Origin: Gammaproteobacteria bacterium TMED78 | GTDB taxonomy: Bacteria; Pseudomonadota; Gammaproteobacteria; Steroidobacterales; Rariloculaceae | Direction: 5' to 3' | DNA length: 64,000 bases | Assembly: GCA_002171615.1 (NCBI GenBank) | Contig: NHEF01000014.1 | Location: forward strand, 80,974-144,973 | In this document: one piece after another, positions 17,438 to 27,915 of the stretch | How the letters are laid out: every line of letters starts with the position of its first letter | Numbering within the stretch: position 1 is the stretch's first letter | The notes under the pieces: model-generated | The model's input: only the letters and a program-made list of their open reading frames with translations | What the model was told of the DNA's origin: nothing | The model's database searches: none | Made by a program: the position numbers and the translations under genes

Positions 17438-19221
17438 TTAAGTATAGTATTTTTTATTTTTTCTAAATCTTGGTTTTCAGGGTTTTTAATTAATTCTCTA
17501 TCTAGAAGCTCCAATGCTTTTTCTTGGAACCCATTTCTCCAGTAGGCTATAACTAAATGAGCCGAAACTTCTGGATCTGGAAGTAAGCTATATGCTTTCT
17601 CAAGATATGGTAATGCCTCTTCATAGTCTCCTAAATTAAATAGAACCCAACCCATGCTATCTAGAAACGCTGGATTATTTGGCTCTGCTATTAATGCTTC
17701 CTCTATATAGACCAACGCTTGCTTATGATCATTTAGTTTATTTGTTAATAGATAACCTGTTGCATTTAATATATTAGGGTTATTAGGATTTTTATTTAAT
17801 AAATATTCGTATGCGTTATAAGATTTTTTATAATCACCATTTTCTTGATATAAGTTAGCTAAAGAATAAGATAAAGATATATCTTCGTTATAAGTTTCTA
17901 ATCCTTCATTTAAAGTTTTTTCTGCATCATCATATTTTTTATTTTTTATATGTTCTTGTGATACTGCTAAGTATAGATCTATATGAAGTAATTTTAATTT
18001 TTTACTATTAGAATCTAAACTAAGAGCATGGCTTATTTCACTAAAGGCTTCTTCATAATTACTTATTAAAAATAGTATATTAATTTTTTTCTTAAGCATT
18101 TCATTGGTATATGATGGATTTGAGGCTCCAAACTCACTCAAGTGAGTTATCGCACCATCTGTATCATTGAGCATTTCAAGTAGTATATCTGCAACCCTGA
18201 ATTGAGACTCAACTGCATATTGTCCAGAAGTCACTCTAGAATAGAATCTCATAGCTTCTAATATATTTTCTCTATTTTCTGCTATACGAGCTAAAAAATA
18301 GTTTGATTCTTCCTTATAGTTATTTAATGACCTCAATATAATGAAGCTTTCCCTAGATGCATCGTAATCTTCTAATGATAGCTTAAATAAGGCTAACGTT
18401 CTTCTGGCCTCATGAAAATTAGGATACTCACTTATTATCTGAGAAAGGAGACTATCTGCCTCTTCATTTTTAAGAGCTGTAATTAATAGCTTTATATGCT
18501 CAAGTTTTATCTCAGGATCATAGTATTGAAAATAAAGACTCTCTGTTATTGAAAGTGCTTTTTCTTCTTGCTGATTATAAAAAAGAGTTTTAGCATGCAA
18601 AAGTTTGATCTCTACCCATTCTGGTTTAAGGGCACTAATTTTTTCAAAATATTCATCTGCCAGATCTAGCTGGCTATTTTGAATCGCTAATCTTGCTAAA
18701 CCATAATAATAACCAGCAGAGGCGGGATTAATTTTTTGACCTAATAAATTTATCTGTGAGATCCACTCATCTTCTGTAAGCTCAGAAATTAGTAAGTCGA
18801 TAATCATTACATATGTTTCATCTACTTTTTCAGCTCTTTCAATTAATTTTATAAAATCTTCTATAGCTCTATCTTTTTCTCCTAAGAACAGTTTAAAAAA
18901 ACCTAGATATTGATATACCTGCGGATCATTTGGTGTGAGTAACTGCCATTTTTGAGCGGAACTAAGCCCCATTTCATATAAATTCAATTCTCTTAGTAGT
19001 TCTGTGGTATATGCTGCAATTTCTGGATCATCTGAAATAAGGGTAGCGTTTAAGTAGTATTCTGCTGATTCGTAATATCTTTGCTCTTCTCTAGCAATTT
19101 CTGCTCTTAATAGATAAGTATCTAAATTTACCCTTTGATTTATCTTTTTGGGTACCATTGAGCATGAACAAGCAATAAGGTAGATGGAGATAAGTAATGT
19201 AACTTTAGTAAATTTATTCAT
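17434..19221 (-). CDS. TPR-repeat lipoprotein (lolB-associated)
   Basis: This is a tetratricopeptide-repeat lipoprotein of unknown precise function, encoded beside lolB in many gammaproteobacteria. I place the start at the second Met (19221), because that gives a standard lipoprotein signal with lipobox LIAC and the modified cysteine at residue 18. The ATG at 19239 would add six residues. About 580 residues of helical TPR repeats follow. The clearest repeats are at the C-terminus: NPNILNATGYLL, NPAFLDSMGWVLFNLGDYEEALPYLEKA-type units. It is probably an envelope scaffold. A 4-nt overlap with lolB implies co-translation. Confidence 0.85.
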   Translation of the reverse strand: MNKFTKVTLLISIYLIACSCSMVPKKINQRVNLDTYLLRAEIAREEQRYYESAEYYLNATLISDDPEIAAYTTELLRELNLYEMGLSSAQKWQLLTPNDPQVYQYLGFFKLFLGEKDRAIEDFIKLIERAEKVDETYVMIIDLLISELTEDEWISQINLLGQKINPASAGYYYGLARLAIQNSQLDLADEYFEKISALKPEWVEIKLLHAKTLFYNQQEEKALSITESLYFQYYDPEIKLEHIKLLITALKNEEADSLLSQIISEYPNFHEARRTLALFKLSLEDYDASRESFIILRSLNNYKEESNYFLARIAENRENILEAMRFYSRVTSGQYAVESQFRVADILLEMLNDTDGAITHLSEFGASNPSYTNEMLKKKINILFLISNYEEAFSEISHALSLDSNSKKLKLLHIDLYLAVSQEHIKNKKYDDAEKTLNEGLETYNEDISLSYSLANLYQENGDYKKSYNAYEYLLNKNPNNPNILNATGYLLTNKLNDHKQALVYIEEALIAEPNNPAFLDSMGWVLFNLGDYEEALPYLEKAYSLLPDPEVSAHLVIAYWRNGFQEKALELLDRELIKNPENQDLEKIKNTILK

Positions 19222-19259
19222 ATCTATATACTTAACCATAAATATTGAAGTGTAATCAA

Positions 19260-20339
19260 GTGAAGCAATCTATTCGAGAAAAACTTACCCATCTGTTAGA
19301 AAAATTTGATGAGATTAGTCATCAACTAGCTAGCCCTTCTATAATTTCAGATATGGATAGGTTTAGAGAGCTTTCTAAAGAGTATGCTGCTTTAGAGGAT
19401 CCAGTAAAGGATTTTAAGGCATATACGCAGTGTGAGGATGAAATTCATGAAGCTAGGCTTATGGCTGATAGTGATGATAAAGAGCTTCAAGAACTTGGAG
19501 AAGAGGAGCTAGCTATACTTTTAGAAAGGAAAACAATTTGCGAAGAATCACTAAAAAAACATTTAATACCTATTGATCCCGATGATAATGCAAATCTATA
19601 TTTAGAAATTAGAGCAGGAGCTGGCGGAGATGAGGCAGCTATCTTTGCTGGAGATCTATTTAGAATGTATACAAGATATGCGGAACAAAAAAAATGGAAA
19701 GTTGAAGTTTTGAGTATTAGTGAAGGTGATCATGGGGGGTACAAAGAGATTATTTCTAGGCTAGTTGGAGATGGTGCCTACTCAAAATTAAAATTTGAAT
19801 CCGGGGCTCATCGTGTTCAGAGAATACCAGAGACTGAATCACAAGGAAGAATTCATACATCGGCATGTACAATAGCTGTATTGCCAGAGTCTGAGGATAT
19901 AGAGGATATAGAAATTAATACTTCAGATTTGAGAGTAGATACTTATAGAGCTTCAGGTGCTGGGGGTCAGCATGTAAATAAGACAGACTCAGCTGTTAGG
20001 TTAACTCATATACCTTCTGGAATAGTTGTAGAGTGTCAGGATGAAAGATCTCAGCATAAAAATCGCGCAAGGGCATTATCATTATTAAAGGTGCGATTGA
20101 GAGACGAGGAGTTGGCAAAAAGAAGGACAGAGACCGAAGAGAAAAGAAGAAGCCTTGTTGGGAGAGGAGATCGCTCCGAAAGAATTAGGAGTTACAACTT
20201 TCCAGAAGGAAGGGTTACAGATCACCGGATAGATTTAAAAATATATAAATTAAATGAAATACTTGAAGGAGGTTTAGATCTATTGATAGAGCCTCTAGTT
20301 AACGAGCATCAAGCTGATCAATTATCAGCTATTGAGTAA
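19260..20339 (+). CDS. prfA: Peptide chain release factor 1
   Basis: RF1 recognises UAA and UAG stop codons and triggers peptide release. Homology fixes the start at a GTG (19260), since VKQSIREKL aligns with the E. coli MKPSIVAKL start and gives 359 residues against 360. An in-frame TTG at 19245 would add five residues with no better ribosome-binding site. The GGQ motif lies in [10 protein letters not shown] and is the PrmC methylation target. The codon-recognition region and the RAGAGGDEA segment are intact. prmC follows 24 nt later and modifies this glutamine. hemA, which normally precedes prfA, is absent. Confidence 0.97.
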   Translation: MKQSIREKLTHLLEKFDEISHQLASPSIISDMDRFRELSKEYAALEDPVKDFKAYTQCEDEIHEARLMADSDDKELQELGEEELAILLERKTICEESLKKHLIPIDPDDNANLYLEIRAGAGGDEAAIFAGDLFRMYTRYAEQKKWKVEVLSISEGDHGGYKEIISRLVGDGAYSKLKFESGAHRVQRIPETESQGRIHTSACTIAVLPESEDIEDIEINTSDLRVDTYRASGAGGQHVNKTDSAVRLTHIPSGIVVECQDERSQHKNRARALSLLKVRLRDEELAKRRTETEEKRRSLVGRGDRSERIRSYNFPEGRVTDHRIDLKIYKLNEILEGGLDLLIEPLVNEHQADQLSAIE

Positions 20340-20363
20340 ATTTTTAAGAAGCTAAAATATAAA

Positions 20364-21203
20364 TTGAAACATAATTATAAAAATTTAAGATTATGGGGAT
20401 ATGAATTCCTTAAGAACTTTAGCTCCTCGCCTATGCTAGATAGCGAATTACTTCTCTCTATATCAGAGGACTGTAATAGGTCAGATATTATTGCTCATTC
20501 TGATAAGGTAGTCAGTGATATTGATTATCAGAGATATAAAAATTTATTATCCTTAAGAAGGAATGGTTTCCCAATACATTATCTTATAGGAAAGAAAGAA
20601 TTTTTTTCTATTGATTTTTTTGTTTCATCAAATACTTTAATACCAAGACCTGAAACAGAGCTTTTAGTTGATACTGCTCTATCATTATTCGGTAAGAATG
20701 AAAAAATAAATATATTAGAGTTAGGAACAGGGTGTGGGGCTATAGCACTTACATTAAAAAAAAATAGACCAATGTTTTCTGTAACTGCTACAGATAAGAG
20801 TATTAAGGCTTTAGATATGGCTAAGATTAATGCTGATAAATTAGGCCTAGAAGTCAATTTTGTTGTTTCAGATTGGTTTAAAAAAGTTAAATATAATAAC
20901 TATGATCTGATTATTTCAAATCCTCCATATGTTGAAGAAAGGGCTCTAGAATTTAATAATAATTTAAAATATGAGCCTAGATTGGCACTATATGGCGGGA
21001 AGACTGGTCTTAATTCATTAAATTTAATTATTTCAGAGGCTATTTTTCATCTAAATAGCGGAGGCTATCTGGTTCTCGAGCATGGAGCGGAGCAGGCTAA
21101 AAAAGTTATAGAGTTTGCACTAGAAAATAAATATATTTCTTGTCAGAGCCTGAAGGACATGAATAATAAGGATAGATGCTTAATAGCTCAGAGGTCAATA
21201 TGA
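20364..21203 (+). CDS. prmC: Release factor glutamine N5-methyltransferase PrmC (HemK)
   Basis: PrmC methylates the GGQ glutamine of RF1 and RF2. The 279-residue product starts at a TTG, with AAGAAG upstream as a modest ribosome-binding site and no closer ATG. A helical N-terminal substrate-binding domain ends near residue 85 (FFSIDFFVSSNTLIPRPETE). The Rossmann methyltransferase domain follows with LELGTGCGAIAL and the catalytic NPPYVEE. The C-terminus contains GGYLVLEHGAEQ. It overlaps moeB by 4 nt (ATGA) and follows its substrate gene prfA. Confidence 0.96.
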   Translation: MKHNYKNLRLWGYEFLKNFSSSPMLDSELLLSISEDCNRSDIIAHSDKVVSDIDYQRYKNLLSLRRNGFPIHYLIGKKEFFSIDFFVSSNTLIPRPETELLVDTALSLFGKNEKINILELGTGCGAIALTLKKNRPMFSVTATDKSIKALDMAKINADKLGLEVNFVVSDWFKKVKYNNYDLIISNPPYVEERALEFNNNLKYEPRLALYGGKTGLNSLNLIISEAIFHLNSGGYLVLEHGAEQAKKVIEFALENKYISCQSLKDMNNKDRCLIAQRSI

Positions 21204-21928
21204 ATAATAGATATTCTAGACATATATCTCTAAAAGAAGTAGGTGATCAAGGGCAGGATAGATTATTAAAAAAAACTATTTTTATATTAGGTTTAGGTGG
21301 AATTGGTTCCCCAGCTGCACTTTATCTAGCTAGTAGTGGGATTGGGAGGTTAGTTTTAAATGATTTTGATCTAATCGATGAGTCTAACCTTTCAAGACAA
21401 ATACTATTTAATGAAAGTGATCTAGGTAATCTAAAAGTTGATGTGGTCAAGAAAAAACTAAATGCAATAAATAGTAATTTGAAAGTTGATACTATAGATG
21501 AGAAGCTCTCCGTAAACGAGTATTCAAAAATAATTTCAAAAACTTCATTTGTTTTAGATTGTAGTGATAATTTTGAAACTAGGCTTTCTATTTCTCAGGC
21601 GGCTTATGAAAGTAATATTCCAATTATTCATGGTTCAGCTATTCGTTTTGAAGGGCAATTAGTAGTTTTTCTTAATAATGGAAAGGGCCCTTGTTACTCT
21701 TGTGTGTATAGTGATAATGAGTGGTTAGAAAATTGTCAAGGTAATGGAGTTTTATCGACAGTACCAGGCTTAATAGGATTAATGATGACATCAGAATTAC
21801 TAAAAATTATTTTTGGTATTAAGTCACAGCTAGTAAATATACTTTTACTTTGGGACCTCAAAGATAATACCTGGAAGAAATTAAATATAAAGCCTAATCC
21901 TAATTGTAAAATTTGTTCTAGATGCTAA
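21200..21928 (+). CDS. moeB: Molybdopterin-synthase adenylyltransferase MoeB / ThiF-family E1-like protein
   Basis: E1-like enzymes adenylate the C-terminal glycine of a ubiquitin-like sulfur carrier (MoaD or ThiS). I start at the ATG at 21200, which overlaps the prmC stop (ATGA), rather than the ATG 24 nt upstream, because NNRYSRHISL matches family N-termini. The nucleotide loop is LGLGGIGSPAALYLASSG, then NDFDLIDESNLSRQI. Zinc cysteines occur as PCYSC in the middle and CKICSRC at the C-terminus. The 242-residue length is normal. The prfA-prmC-moeB order is widespread. MoeB rather than ThiF is favoured by the molybdenum genes at the right end of the window. Confidence 0.87.
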   Translation: MNNRYSRHISLKEVGDQGQDRLLKKTIFILGLGGIGSPAALYLASSGIGRLVLNDFDLIDESNLSRQILFNESDLGNLKVDVVKKKLNAINSNLKVDTIDEKLSVNEYSKIISKTSFVLDCSDNFETRLSISQAAYESNIPIIHGSAIRFEGQLVVFLNNGKGPCYSCVYSDNEWLENCQGNGVLSTVPGLIGLMMTSELLKIIFGIKSQLVNILLLWDLKDNTWKKLNIKPNPNCKICSRC

Positions 21929-21938
21929 TTTCTTTAAA

Positions 21939-24900
21939 TTATTTATAGCTAAGAATAGGTGCAAGCCATTTTTCAGCTTTATCTAGCCCCCATCCTTTTC
22001 TATTAGCATAGTCTTGTGTTTGATCTTTATTTATTTTACCAACAGAGAAATAATGTGAATCCGGATGAGAAATGTACCATCCGCTTACTGATGCAGTAGG
22101 AAGCATTGCAAAGTTCTCGGTTAATTTTATCCCTGTATTTTGCTCTACATCAATCAATGACCATAGAGATTTTTTTTCTGTATGATCAGGGCATGCTGGA
22201 TAACCAGGTGCAGGTCTTATGCCTTTATAATCTTCATTAATAAGATCAGCATTACAAAGTTTTTCAGCATAACTATAGCCCCATATTTCTTTTCTAACCT
22301 TCTGATGTAGAGCTTCAGCAAAAGCTTCAGCCAGCCTGTCTGCCAATGCTTTTAATAGTATATTTGAGTAATCGTCATGATTTTTTTGAAAATTATCTGA
22401 ATAACTATCTATATTTAGACCAGTAGTAACTGCGAATGCTCCAATATAGTCTTCTGCAGTATTTTTTGGAGCTATATAGTCTGATAGACACTCATTATAT
22501 TGATTTTTATTTTTAATTTTTTGTTGCCTAAGGCAAAAAATTATTTGTTTTATTTTTGTTCTAGAGCAATCAGTATATATTTCAATATCATCTTCTTTTG
22601 AATTAGCGGCAAATAAACCAGTAACACCAATAGGAGTTAGCCATTTTTCTGAAATGATCTTTTCTAGTAGTTTATTAGCATCAGAAAAAAGTGCATTAGC
22701 TGCATCTGCTGTTGATTTATTAGTTAGAATTTCAGGGTATGTACCTTTAAAGCTCCATGCATTAAAAAAAGGCATCCAATCTATATATTTTGCAATATAA
22801 TCTAGTGAGAAATTATCAATTACTTTTATTCCTAGCGAATTTGGTTTAAAAGGTTTATTTTTTTTCCAATTAATTTTAACAGCATTGTTTCTTGCATCTA
22901 GTATTGGTATAGAGGAATCTTTTTTATTCCTTTTTTTATGGCGCGCCTTTCTTAATAAATGATTATTATCATTCTCTTCTATGAATGATAATTTATTTTT
23001 ACCCAAAAGATTTTGAGCTATAGAAACTGATTTCGAGGCATCTTTTACATAGACTACTGGCCCACTATAATTAGGATATATTTTTACGCTTGTATGTGCT
23101 GGGGATGTTGTTGCGCCTCCAATTAAAAGAGGTAGAGATAAATTCCTTCTTTCCATTTCACTTGCAACGTAAGTCATTTCTTCAAGAGATGGTGTAATCA
23201 GGCCAGAAAGGCCAATTAAATCTGCATTTATCTCTAGGGCCTTATCAATTATTTTTTCAGCAGGGACCATTACACCCATATCAATTACTTCAAAATTATT
23301 GCACTGTAATACTACTGAAACAATATTTTTTCCAATATCATGGACATCACCCTTTACGGTAGCAATAACTAGTTTTGATTTAGATTTTACACTTCCTTTT
23401 TCATCTTCAATAAAAGGCACTAAATGAGCTACAGCTTTTTTCATTACTCGGGCAGATTTTACTACTTGTGGTAGAAACATTTTACCACTGCCAAATAGAT
23501 CACCGACAATATTCATTCCATCCATAAGAGGCCCTTCTATTACATCGAGAGGCCTAGATGAATCTTTTCGGGCATTTTCAGTATCTTCAACAATAAATTT
23601 ATCTATCCCATGAACAAGCGCATATTCAAGTCTTTTGTTTATAGATAATTTTCTCCATTCTTCTAGATTTTTTTTTGGCTGCTTTTTTTTATTTTCACCA
23701 AAATTTTCAGCTAGGCTTATAAGATCCTCAGTTGCGTTCTTAGATTTATTTAAGATAACATTTTCTATTGTTTTTTTAATGGTTAGAGGTATTGTTTTAT
23801 ATACTACTAGTTGACCTGGGTTAACAATACCCATATCCATTCCAGCATTTACAGCATGGTATAAAAAAACAGAATGGATAGCTTCTCTTATGGCGTTATT
23901 CCCTCTGAATGAAAAAGAAATATTACTTACCCCTCCACTAGTGAGACTCCTAGGGAACCTTTTTTTTATTTCTCTTATAGCTTCAATAAATGACTTGCCA
24001 TAAGAATTATGCTCCTCTATTCCAGTTGCAACAGCAAATATATTTGGATCAAAAATAATGTCTTCTGGCTCAATATTTATTTTTTTTGTAAGTAAGTTAT
24101 AAGATTTTTCGCAAATTTCAATCTTCCTTTCAATAGTATCTGCTTGTCCTTTCTCATCAAATGCCATTACAACCATTGATGCTCCAAATTTTTTTATTTC
24201 TTCTGCTTGTTGAAGGAAAATTTCCTCTCCTTCCTTAAGACTTATAGAGTTAACAATGCATTTACCTTGAATGCATTTTAATCCAGATAAAATTACGCTC
24301 CATTTTGATGAATCAATCATAATTGGTACTTTTGAAATATCTGGCTCAGATGCTACTAGCTTAAGAAAGTGCTCCATAGCAAATTCAGAATCGAGCATCC
24401 CTTCATCCATATTAATATCTATTATTTGAGCACCATTTATAACTTGATCCCTTGCAACTGATAGTGCTTCATCATAATTTTCTTCTTTAATTAATTTTCT
24501 AAATTTAGCCGAACCAGTAATATTTGTTCTTTCCCCAATATTTATAAATAAGCTATCTTTATCTACATTTAAACTTTCTAAACCAGAAAATCGATTTATG
24601 CTTTTCCTTTTAGTTAGTTTTCGTGGCTTTATTTTTTTTGCATTATCAGCTATTTTTTTTATATGTTCAGGAGTCGTTCCACAACATCCCCCAACTAGAT
24701 TGATCCAATTATTATTCATATATTCATTAAGAGTGTTGGACATATCTTCAGGTGTATCGTCATATCCGCCAAATTCATTAGGAAGACCCGCATTAGGGTG
24801 AATACTAGTATATGTTTCTGATAAATAAGATAATTCTTTTATATATGGACGAAGCTCTTCTGCCCCAAGAGCACAATTTAGTCCAATCAAAAGAGGTTTG

Positions 24901-25610
24901 GCATGTCTTACTGAATTATAAAAAGCTTCTAATGTTTGTCCTGAGAGCGTTCTGCCTGAAGCATCTGTAATAGTGCCAGAAATCATTATAGGTATATCTA
25001 TTTTTTTTTGTTCTAAAACACTTTTAATTGTGTAAATAGCAGCCTTAGCATTTAAAGTATCAAAAATAGTTTCGACCATAAAAATATCAATACCACCATC
25101 AATTAATCCTTCACATGCTATGGTGTATGTTTCAATAAGTTCATCAAAACTTATATTCCTTTCGCTAGGATCATTGACGTTAGGTGATATTGAGCAGGTT
25201 TTATTAGTAGGTCCAATTACACCTGCTACAAATCTAGGAATGTTATCTTTTTTAGAGATAATATTAGCCGCTTCTTTAGCAAGCTCTGCTGATTTAAAAT
25301 TAAGTTCCCTTACATATTTTTCCATCCCATAGTCTAATTGGGCAGGAATACTAGAATTAAATGTATTAGTAGATATGATATCTGCACCAGCCTCTAAATA
25401 TTTTAAATGCACTTCTTTGATTAATTTAGGGGATGTTAAGCTAAGTAGATCAATATTTCCCTTCAAAGGTTTGTTATGGTTTTTAAATCTTTGTCCTCTA
25501 AAATCATCTTCATTTAGTTTGTTTTCTTGTATAACAGTACCCATGGCGCCATCTTTTATTAAGATGCGCTTGTCGAGTAAAGATTTTATAATTTTATATT
25601 TTGAAGACAT
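21939..25610 (-). CDS. metH: Cobalamin-dependent methionine synthase MetH
   Basis: MetH transfers the methyl group of 5-methyltetrahydrofolate to homocysteine via methylcobalamin. The 1223-residue protein has all four modules. The homocysteine domain has zinc cysteines C246, C309 and C310 (E. coli 247/310/311). The pterin-binding domain (about 355-640) contains INIGERTN. The B12 domain has the cobalt-ligating H757 in GDVHDIG. The C-terminal reactivation domain carries the SAM-binding [12 protein letters not shown]. It ends 10 nt from the convergent moeB and follows metF by 33 nt. The organism must obtain or make cobalamin. No cobalamin riboswitch can sit directly upstream, because metF is there. 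Confidence 0.98.
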   Translation of the reverse strand: MSSKYKIIKSLLDKRILIKDGAMGTVIQENKLNEDDFRGQRFKNHNKPLKGNIDLLSLTSPKLIKEVHLKYLEAGADIISTNTFNSSIPAQLDYGMEKYVRELNFKSAELAKEAANIISKKDNIPRFVAGVIGPTNKTCSISPNVNDPSERNISFDELIETYTIACEGLIDGGIDIFMVETIFDTLNAKAAIYTIKSVLEQKKIDIPIMISGTITDASGRTLSGQTLEAFYNSVRHAKPLLIGLNCALGAEELRPYIKELSYLSETYTSIHPNAGLPNEFGGYDDTPEDMSNTLNEYMNNNWINLVGGCCGTTPEHIKKIADNAKKIKPRKLTKRKSINRFSGLESLNVDKDSLFINIGERTNITGSAKFRKLIKEENYDEALSVARDQVINGAQIIDINMDEGMLDSEFAMEHFLKLVASEPDISKVPIMIDSSKWSVILSGLKCIQGKCIVNSISLKEGEEIFLQQAEEIKKFGASMVVMAFDEKGQADTIERKIEICEKSYNLLTKKINIEPEDIIFDPNIFAVATGIEEHNSYGKSFIEAIREIKKRFPRSLTSGGVSNISFSFRGNNAIREAIHSVFLYHAVNAGMDMGIVNPGQLVVYKTIPLTIKKTIENVILNKSKNATEDLISLAENFGENKKKQPKKNLEEWRKLSINKRLEYALVHGIDKFIVEDTENARKDSSRPLDVIEGPLMDGMNIVGDLFGSGKMFLPQVVKSARVMKKAVAHLVPFIEDEKGSVKSKSKLVIATVKGDVHDIGKNIVSVVLQCNNFEVIDMGVMVPAEKIIDKALEINADLIGLSGLITPSLEEMTYVASEMERRNLSLPLLIGGATTSPAHTSVKIYPNYSGPVVYVKDASKSVSIAQNLLGKNKLSFIEENDNNHLLRKARHKKRNKKDSSIPILDARNNAVKINWKKNKPFKPNSLGIKVIDNFSLDYIAKYIDWMPFFNAWSFKGTYPEILTNKSTADAANALFSDANKLLEKIISEKWLTPIGVTGLFAANSKEDDIEIYTDCSRTKIKQIIFCLRQQKIKNKNQYNECLSDYIAPKNTAEDYIGAFAVTTGLNIDSYSDNFQKNHDDYSNILLKALADRLAEAFAEALHQKVRKEIWGYSYAEKLCNADLINEDYKGIRPAPGYPACPDHTEKKSLWSLIDVEQNTGIKLTENFAMLPTASVSGWYISHPDSHYFSVGKINKDQTQDYANRKGWGLDKAEKWLAPILSYK

Positions 25611-25643
25611 AAATAATTATTTAAATAAAGTCTATGTATTATT

Positions 25644-26465
25644 TTATTCCTCCAAAATTTTTGAAATTAGTTCGGATTTATTTAGTGTGTAAAAGTGGCA
25701 ATTTTTAACACCAGCTTTACTTAATAATTCAATTTGCTTTTTACAGTAGTCAATTGATATATTTTTTTTTGTTTCATTATCTATTTTTTTATCTAAAAAT
25801 TTTTCAAATAAATATTTAGGAACTGAGACACCACATTTTTCTGAAAAATTTAACATACTATCAAAATTATTTATAGGAAGTATGCCTGGGATAATTTCAG
25901 CTTCTATACCAGAATTTTTACATCTATCTCTAAATCTGAGATAAATATCCACGTCGAAAAAAAATTGAGTAATAGCTCGACTAGCTCCGGCGTCAATCTT
26001 TTTTTTCAAATAATCTATATCTTCTTCTGCATTCTTTGCTTCTGGATGAACTTCAGGATAAGCTGCTACTGAAATATTAAAACTATTTAAGTTCGAAATA
26101 AGGTCTACTAACTCAACAGCATGACTAAATTCATTACCTCTCTTCATAGAAGTATCATATTTTGGCAAATCTCCTCTTAGGGCAACAATATCTCTTATAC
26201 CTTGATCCCAATAGCTATTAATTATAGTAATTAGTTTTTCTTTATTACTACCAACACATGTAAGATGAGGCGCACATACTAAGCTAGTTTCCTCAGCTAT
26301 TTTTTTTACAATATTATGAGTTCTATCTCTAGTTGAGCCGTCAGCTCCATAAGTTACAGAGACAAATTTGGGTAAAAATACTGATAGTTCTGACAAACAA
26401 CCTAATAATCTTTTGTTCATATTTTGATCTTTAGGAGGAAAAAACTCGAAAGATAATCCAATCAT
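25644..26465 (-). CDS. metF: 5,10-methylenetetrahydrofolate reductase
   Basis: MetF is a FAD enzyme that reduces methylene-THF to methyl-THF, the direct substrate of MetH encoded downstream. The 273-residue TIM barrel shows the N-terminal SFEFFPPKD (catalytic glutamate region). It continues with SVTYGADGSTRDRT, then HLTCVG and ALRGDLP. A KKKIDAGASRAITQFFFD segment is followed by PGILPI. The length is slightly below E. coli MetF (296). It starts 6 nt after the gatB stop, so metF and metH appear appended to the gatCAB operon, an order I do not recognise as common. Confidence 0.96.
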   Translation of the reverse strand: MIGLSFEFFPPKDQNMNKRLLGCLSELSVFLPKFVSVTYGADGSTRDRTHNIVKKIAEETSLVCAPHLTCVGSNKEKLITIINSYWDQGIRDIVALRGDLPKYDTSMKRGNEFSHAVELVDLISNLNSFNISVAAYPEVHPEAKNAEEDIDYLKKKIDAGASRAITQFFFDVDIYLRFRDRCKNSGIEAEIIPGILPINNFDSMLNFSEKCGVSVPKYLFEKFLDKKIDNETKKNISIDYCKKQIELLSKAGVKNCHFYTLNKSELISKILEE

Positions 26466-26471
26466 AATTTA

Positions 26472-27905
26472 TTAGCCTAACTTTTTTTTAAGTAATTGAT
26501 TAACCTTTTTCGGATTAACTTTTCCTTCCGCTGCTTGCATTGCCTTTCCAACAAAAAAACCAATAATTTTTTGGTTTCCATTTTTATATTGCTCTACTTG
26601 TTCTGGAAAATTTTTAACTATATCATCGATAATTTTGGTTATTATATTATCATCTGATATTAGTTTATAACCATTTTTCTCAATTATGCTTTCAATAGGT
26701 TCTTTTGAGCCCCAAGCAAGATGAAGCACTTCTTTTGCTAAGTTAGAAGATAATTCATCTTCTTCAATAAGATCAAGAATCTTTGCAAAATCCTCTGTAG
26801 ATATTTTACATTCTTTTATACCTATATTTTTAGTATTAAGCATAGAAAGTAATTCGCCTTGTATCCAGTTAGAAATTAATTTAGCTTTAGCTGATTTTGT
26901 TTTTTTAAATACACCCTCAAAAAAATTAGCTATATCTATATTTGAGGTTAAAACTTCTGAATCATATTCAGAAAAATCATATTCAGAAATAAATCTCAAA
27001 TATTTCTGTTCTGGCAGTTCAGGTAAGTTTTCTTTTATTTTATTAATCAATTCGTCATCTATTGTTATTGGGAGCAAATCGGGGTCTGGGAAGTACCTGT
27101 AGTCATTTGCTTCTTCCTTACTTCTCATAGAGCGTGTTTCATTTTTTATATCATCGTATAGTCTTGTTTCTTGATTAATTATTTGACCATTTTCTATTAG
27201 TTCAATTTGCCTTTCTGCTTCAAGCTCTATCGCTTTCTCTACAAATCTGAATGAATTTAAGTTTTTTATCTCTGTTCTAGTTCCAAGTTTTTTATCACCT
27301 TTCTCTCTAATAGACACATTTGCATCACAGCGAAAGGATCCTTCTTGCATATTTCCATCTGATATCCCTAGATAACATACTAATTTATGAATTTTTCTCA
27401 TATATGCACCGGCCTCAATAGCAGATCTAATATCTGGCTCTGATACTATTTCTAAAAGAGGTGTGCCAGCTCTATTCAAATCTACTCCACTCGCTTCGTC
27501 AAAGCTTTGATGTAGAGATTTACCTGCATCTTCTTCTAAATGTGCTCTAGTAATTTTAATGTTTTTAGTAGTCGAGTTAATCTCTATATCAATATTTCCG
27601 TCGTAAACAATTGGATGTTCATATTGAGATATTTGATATCCCTTTGGGAGATCTGGATAAAAGTAATTTTTTCTAGCAAAAATAGAATTTGGAGAAATTT
27701 TGCAATTAGTAGCTAGACCAAATTTTATTGCCATTATTAATGCTTCTTTATTAAATACTGGAAGGACTCCGGGGTAGCCTAAGTCAATAATAGAGGCTTG
27801 TGTATTTGGAGGGGCTCCATATTTTGTTGAAGCTCCAGAGAACAGCTTGCTCTTAGTAGCTAATTGAGTATGAATTTCTAAACCTATTACTATTTCCCAG
27901 TTCAT
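26472..27905 (-). CDS. gatB: Aspartyl/glutamyl-tRNA(Asn/Gln) amidotransferase subunit B
   Basis: GatB binds mischarged Glu-tRNA(Gln) or Asp-tRNA(Asn), activates the acyl carboxylate with ATP and receives ammonia from GatA. I choose the ATG at 27905: MNWEIVIGLEIHTQL is the true family start, and an AGGGA ribosome-binding site lies just upstream. The longer open frame only reads through gatA's end. The 477-residue length is standard. The kinase-like core has GYPGVLP, PDLPKGYQISQYE and RAHLEEDAGK, then RCDANVS and YFPDPDL. A C-terminal YqeY-type helical domain ends the protein. It follows gatA by 10 nt. Confidence 0.97.
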   Translation of the reverse strand: MNWEIVIGLEIHTQLATKSKLFSGASTKYGAPPNTQASIIDLGYPGVLPVFNKEALIMAIKFGLATNCKISPNSIFARKNYFYPDLPKGYQISQYEHPIVYDGNIDIEINSTTKNIKITRAHLEEDAGKSLHQSFDEASGVDLNRAGTPLLEIVSEPDIRSAIEAGAYMRKIHKLVCYLGISDGNMQEGSFRCDANVSIREKGDKKLGTRTEIKNLNSFRFVEKAIELEAERQIELIENGQIINQETRLYDDIKNETRSMRSKEEANDYRYFPDPDLLPITIDDELINKIKENLPELPEQKYLRFISEYDFSEYDSEVLTSNIDIANFFEGVFKKTKSAKAKLISNWIQGELLSMLNTKNIGIKECKISTEDFAKILDLIEEDELSSNLAKEVLHLAWGSKEPIESIIEKNGYKLISDDNIITKIIDDIVKNFPEQVEQYKNGNQKIIGFFVGKAMQAAEGKVNPKKVNQLLKKKLG

Positions 27906-27915
27906 AAATTTTTCC

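Noticed and set aside
24598-25692. Several plus-strand frames opposite metH
   Set aside because: All lie opposite the conserved zinc- and substrate-binding region of metH and show no ribosome-binding sites or domains.
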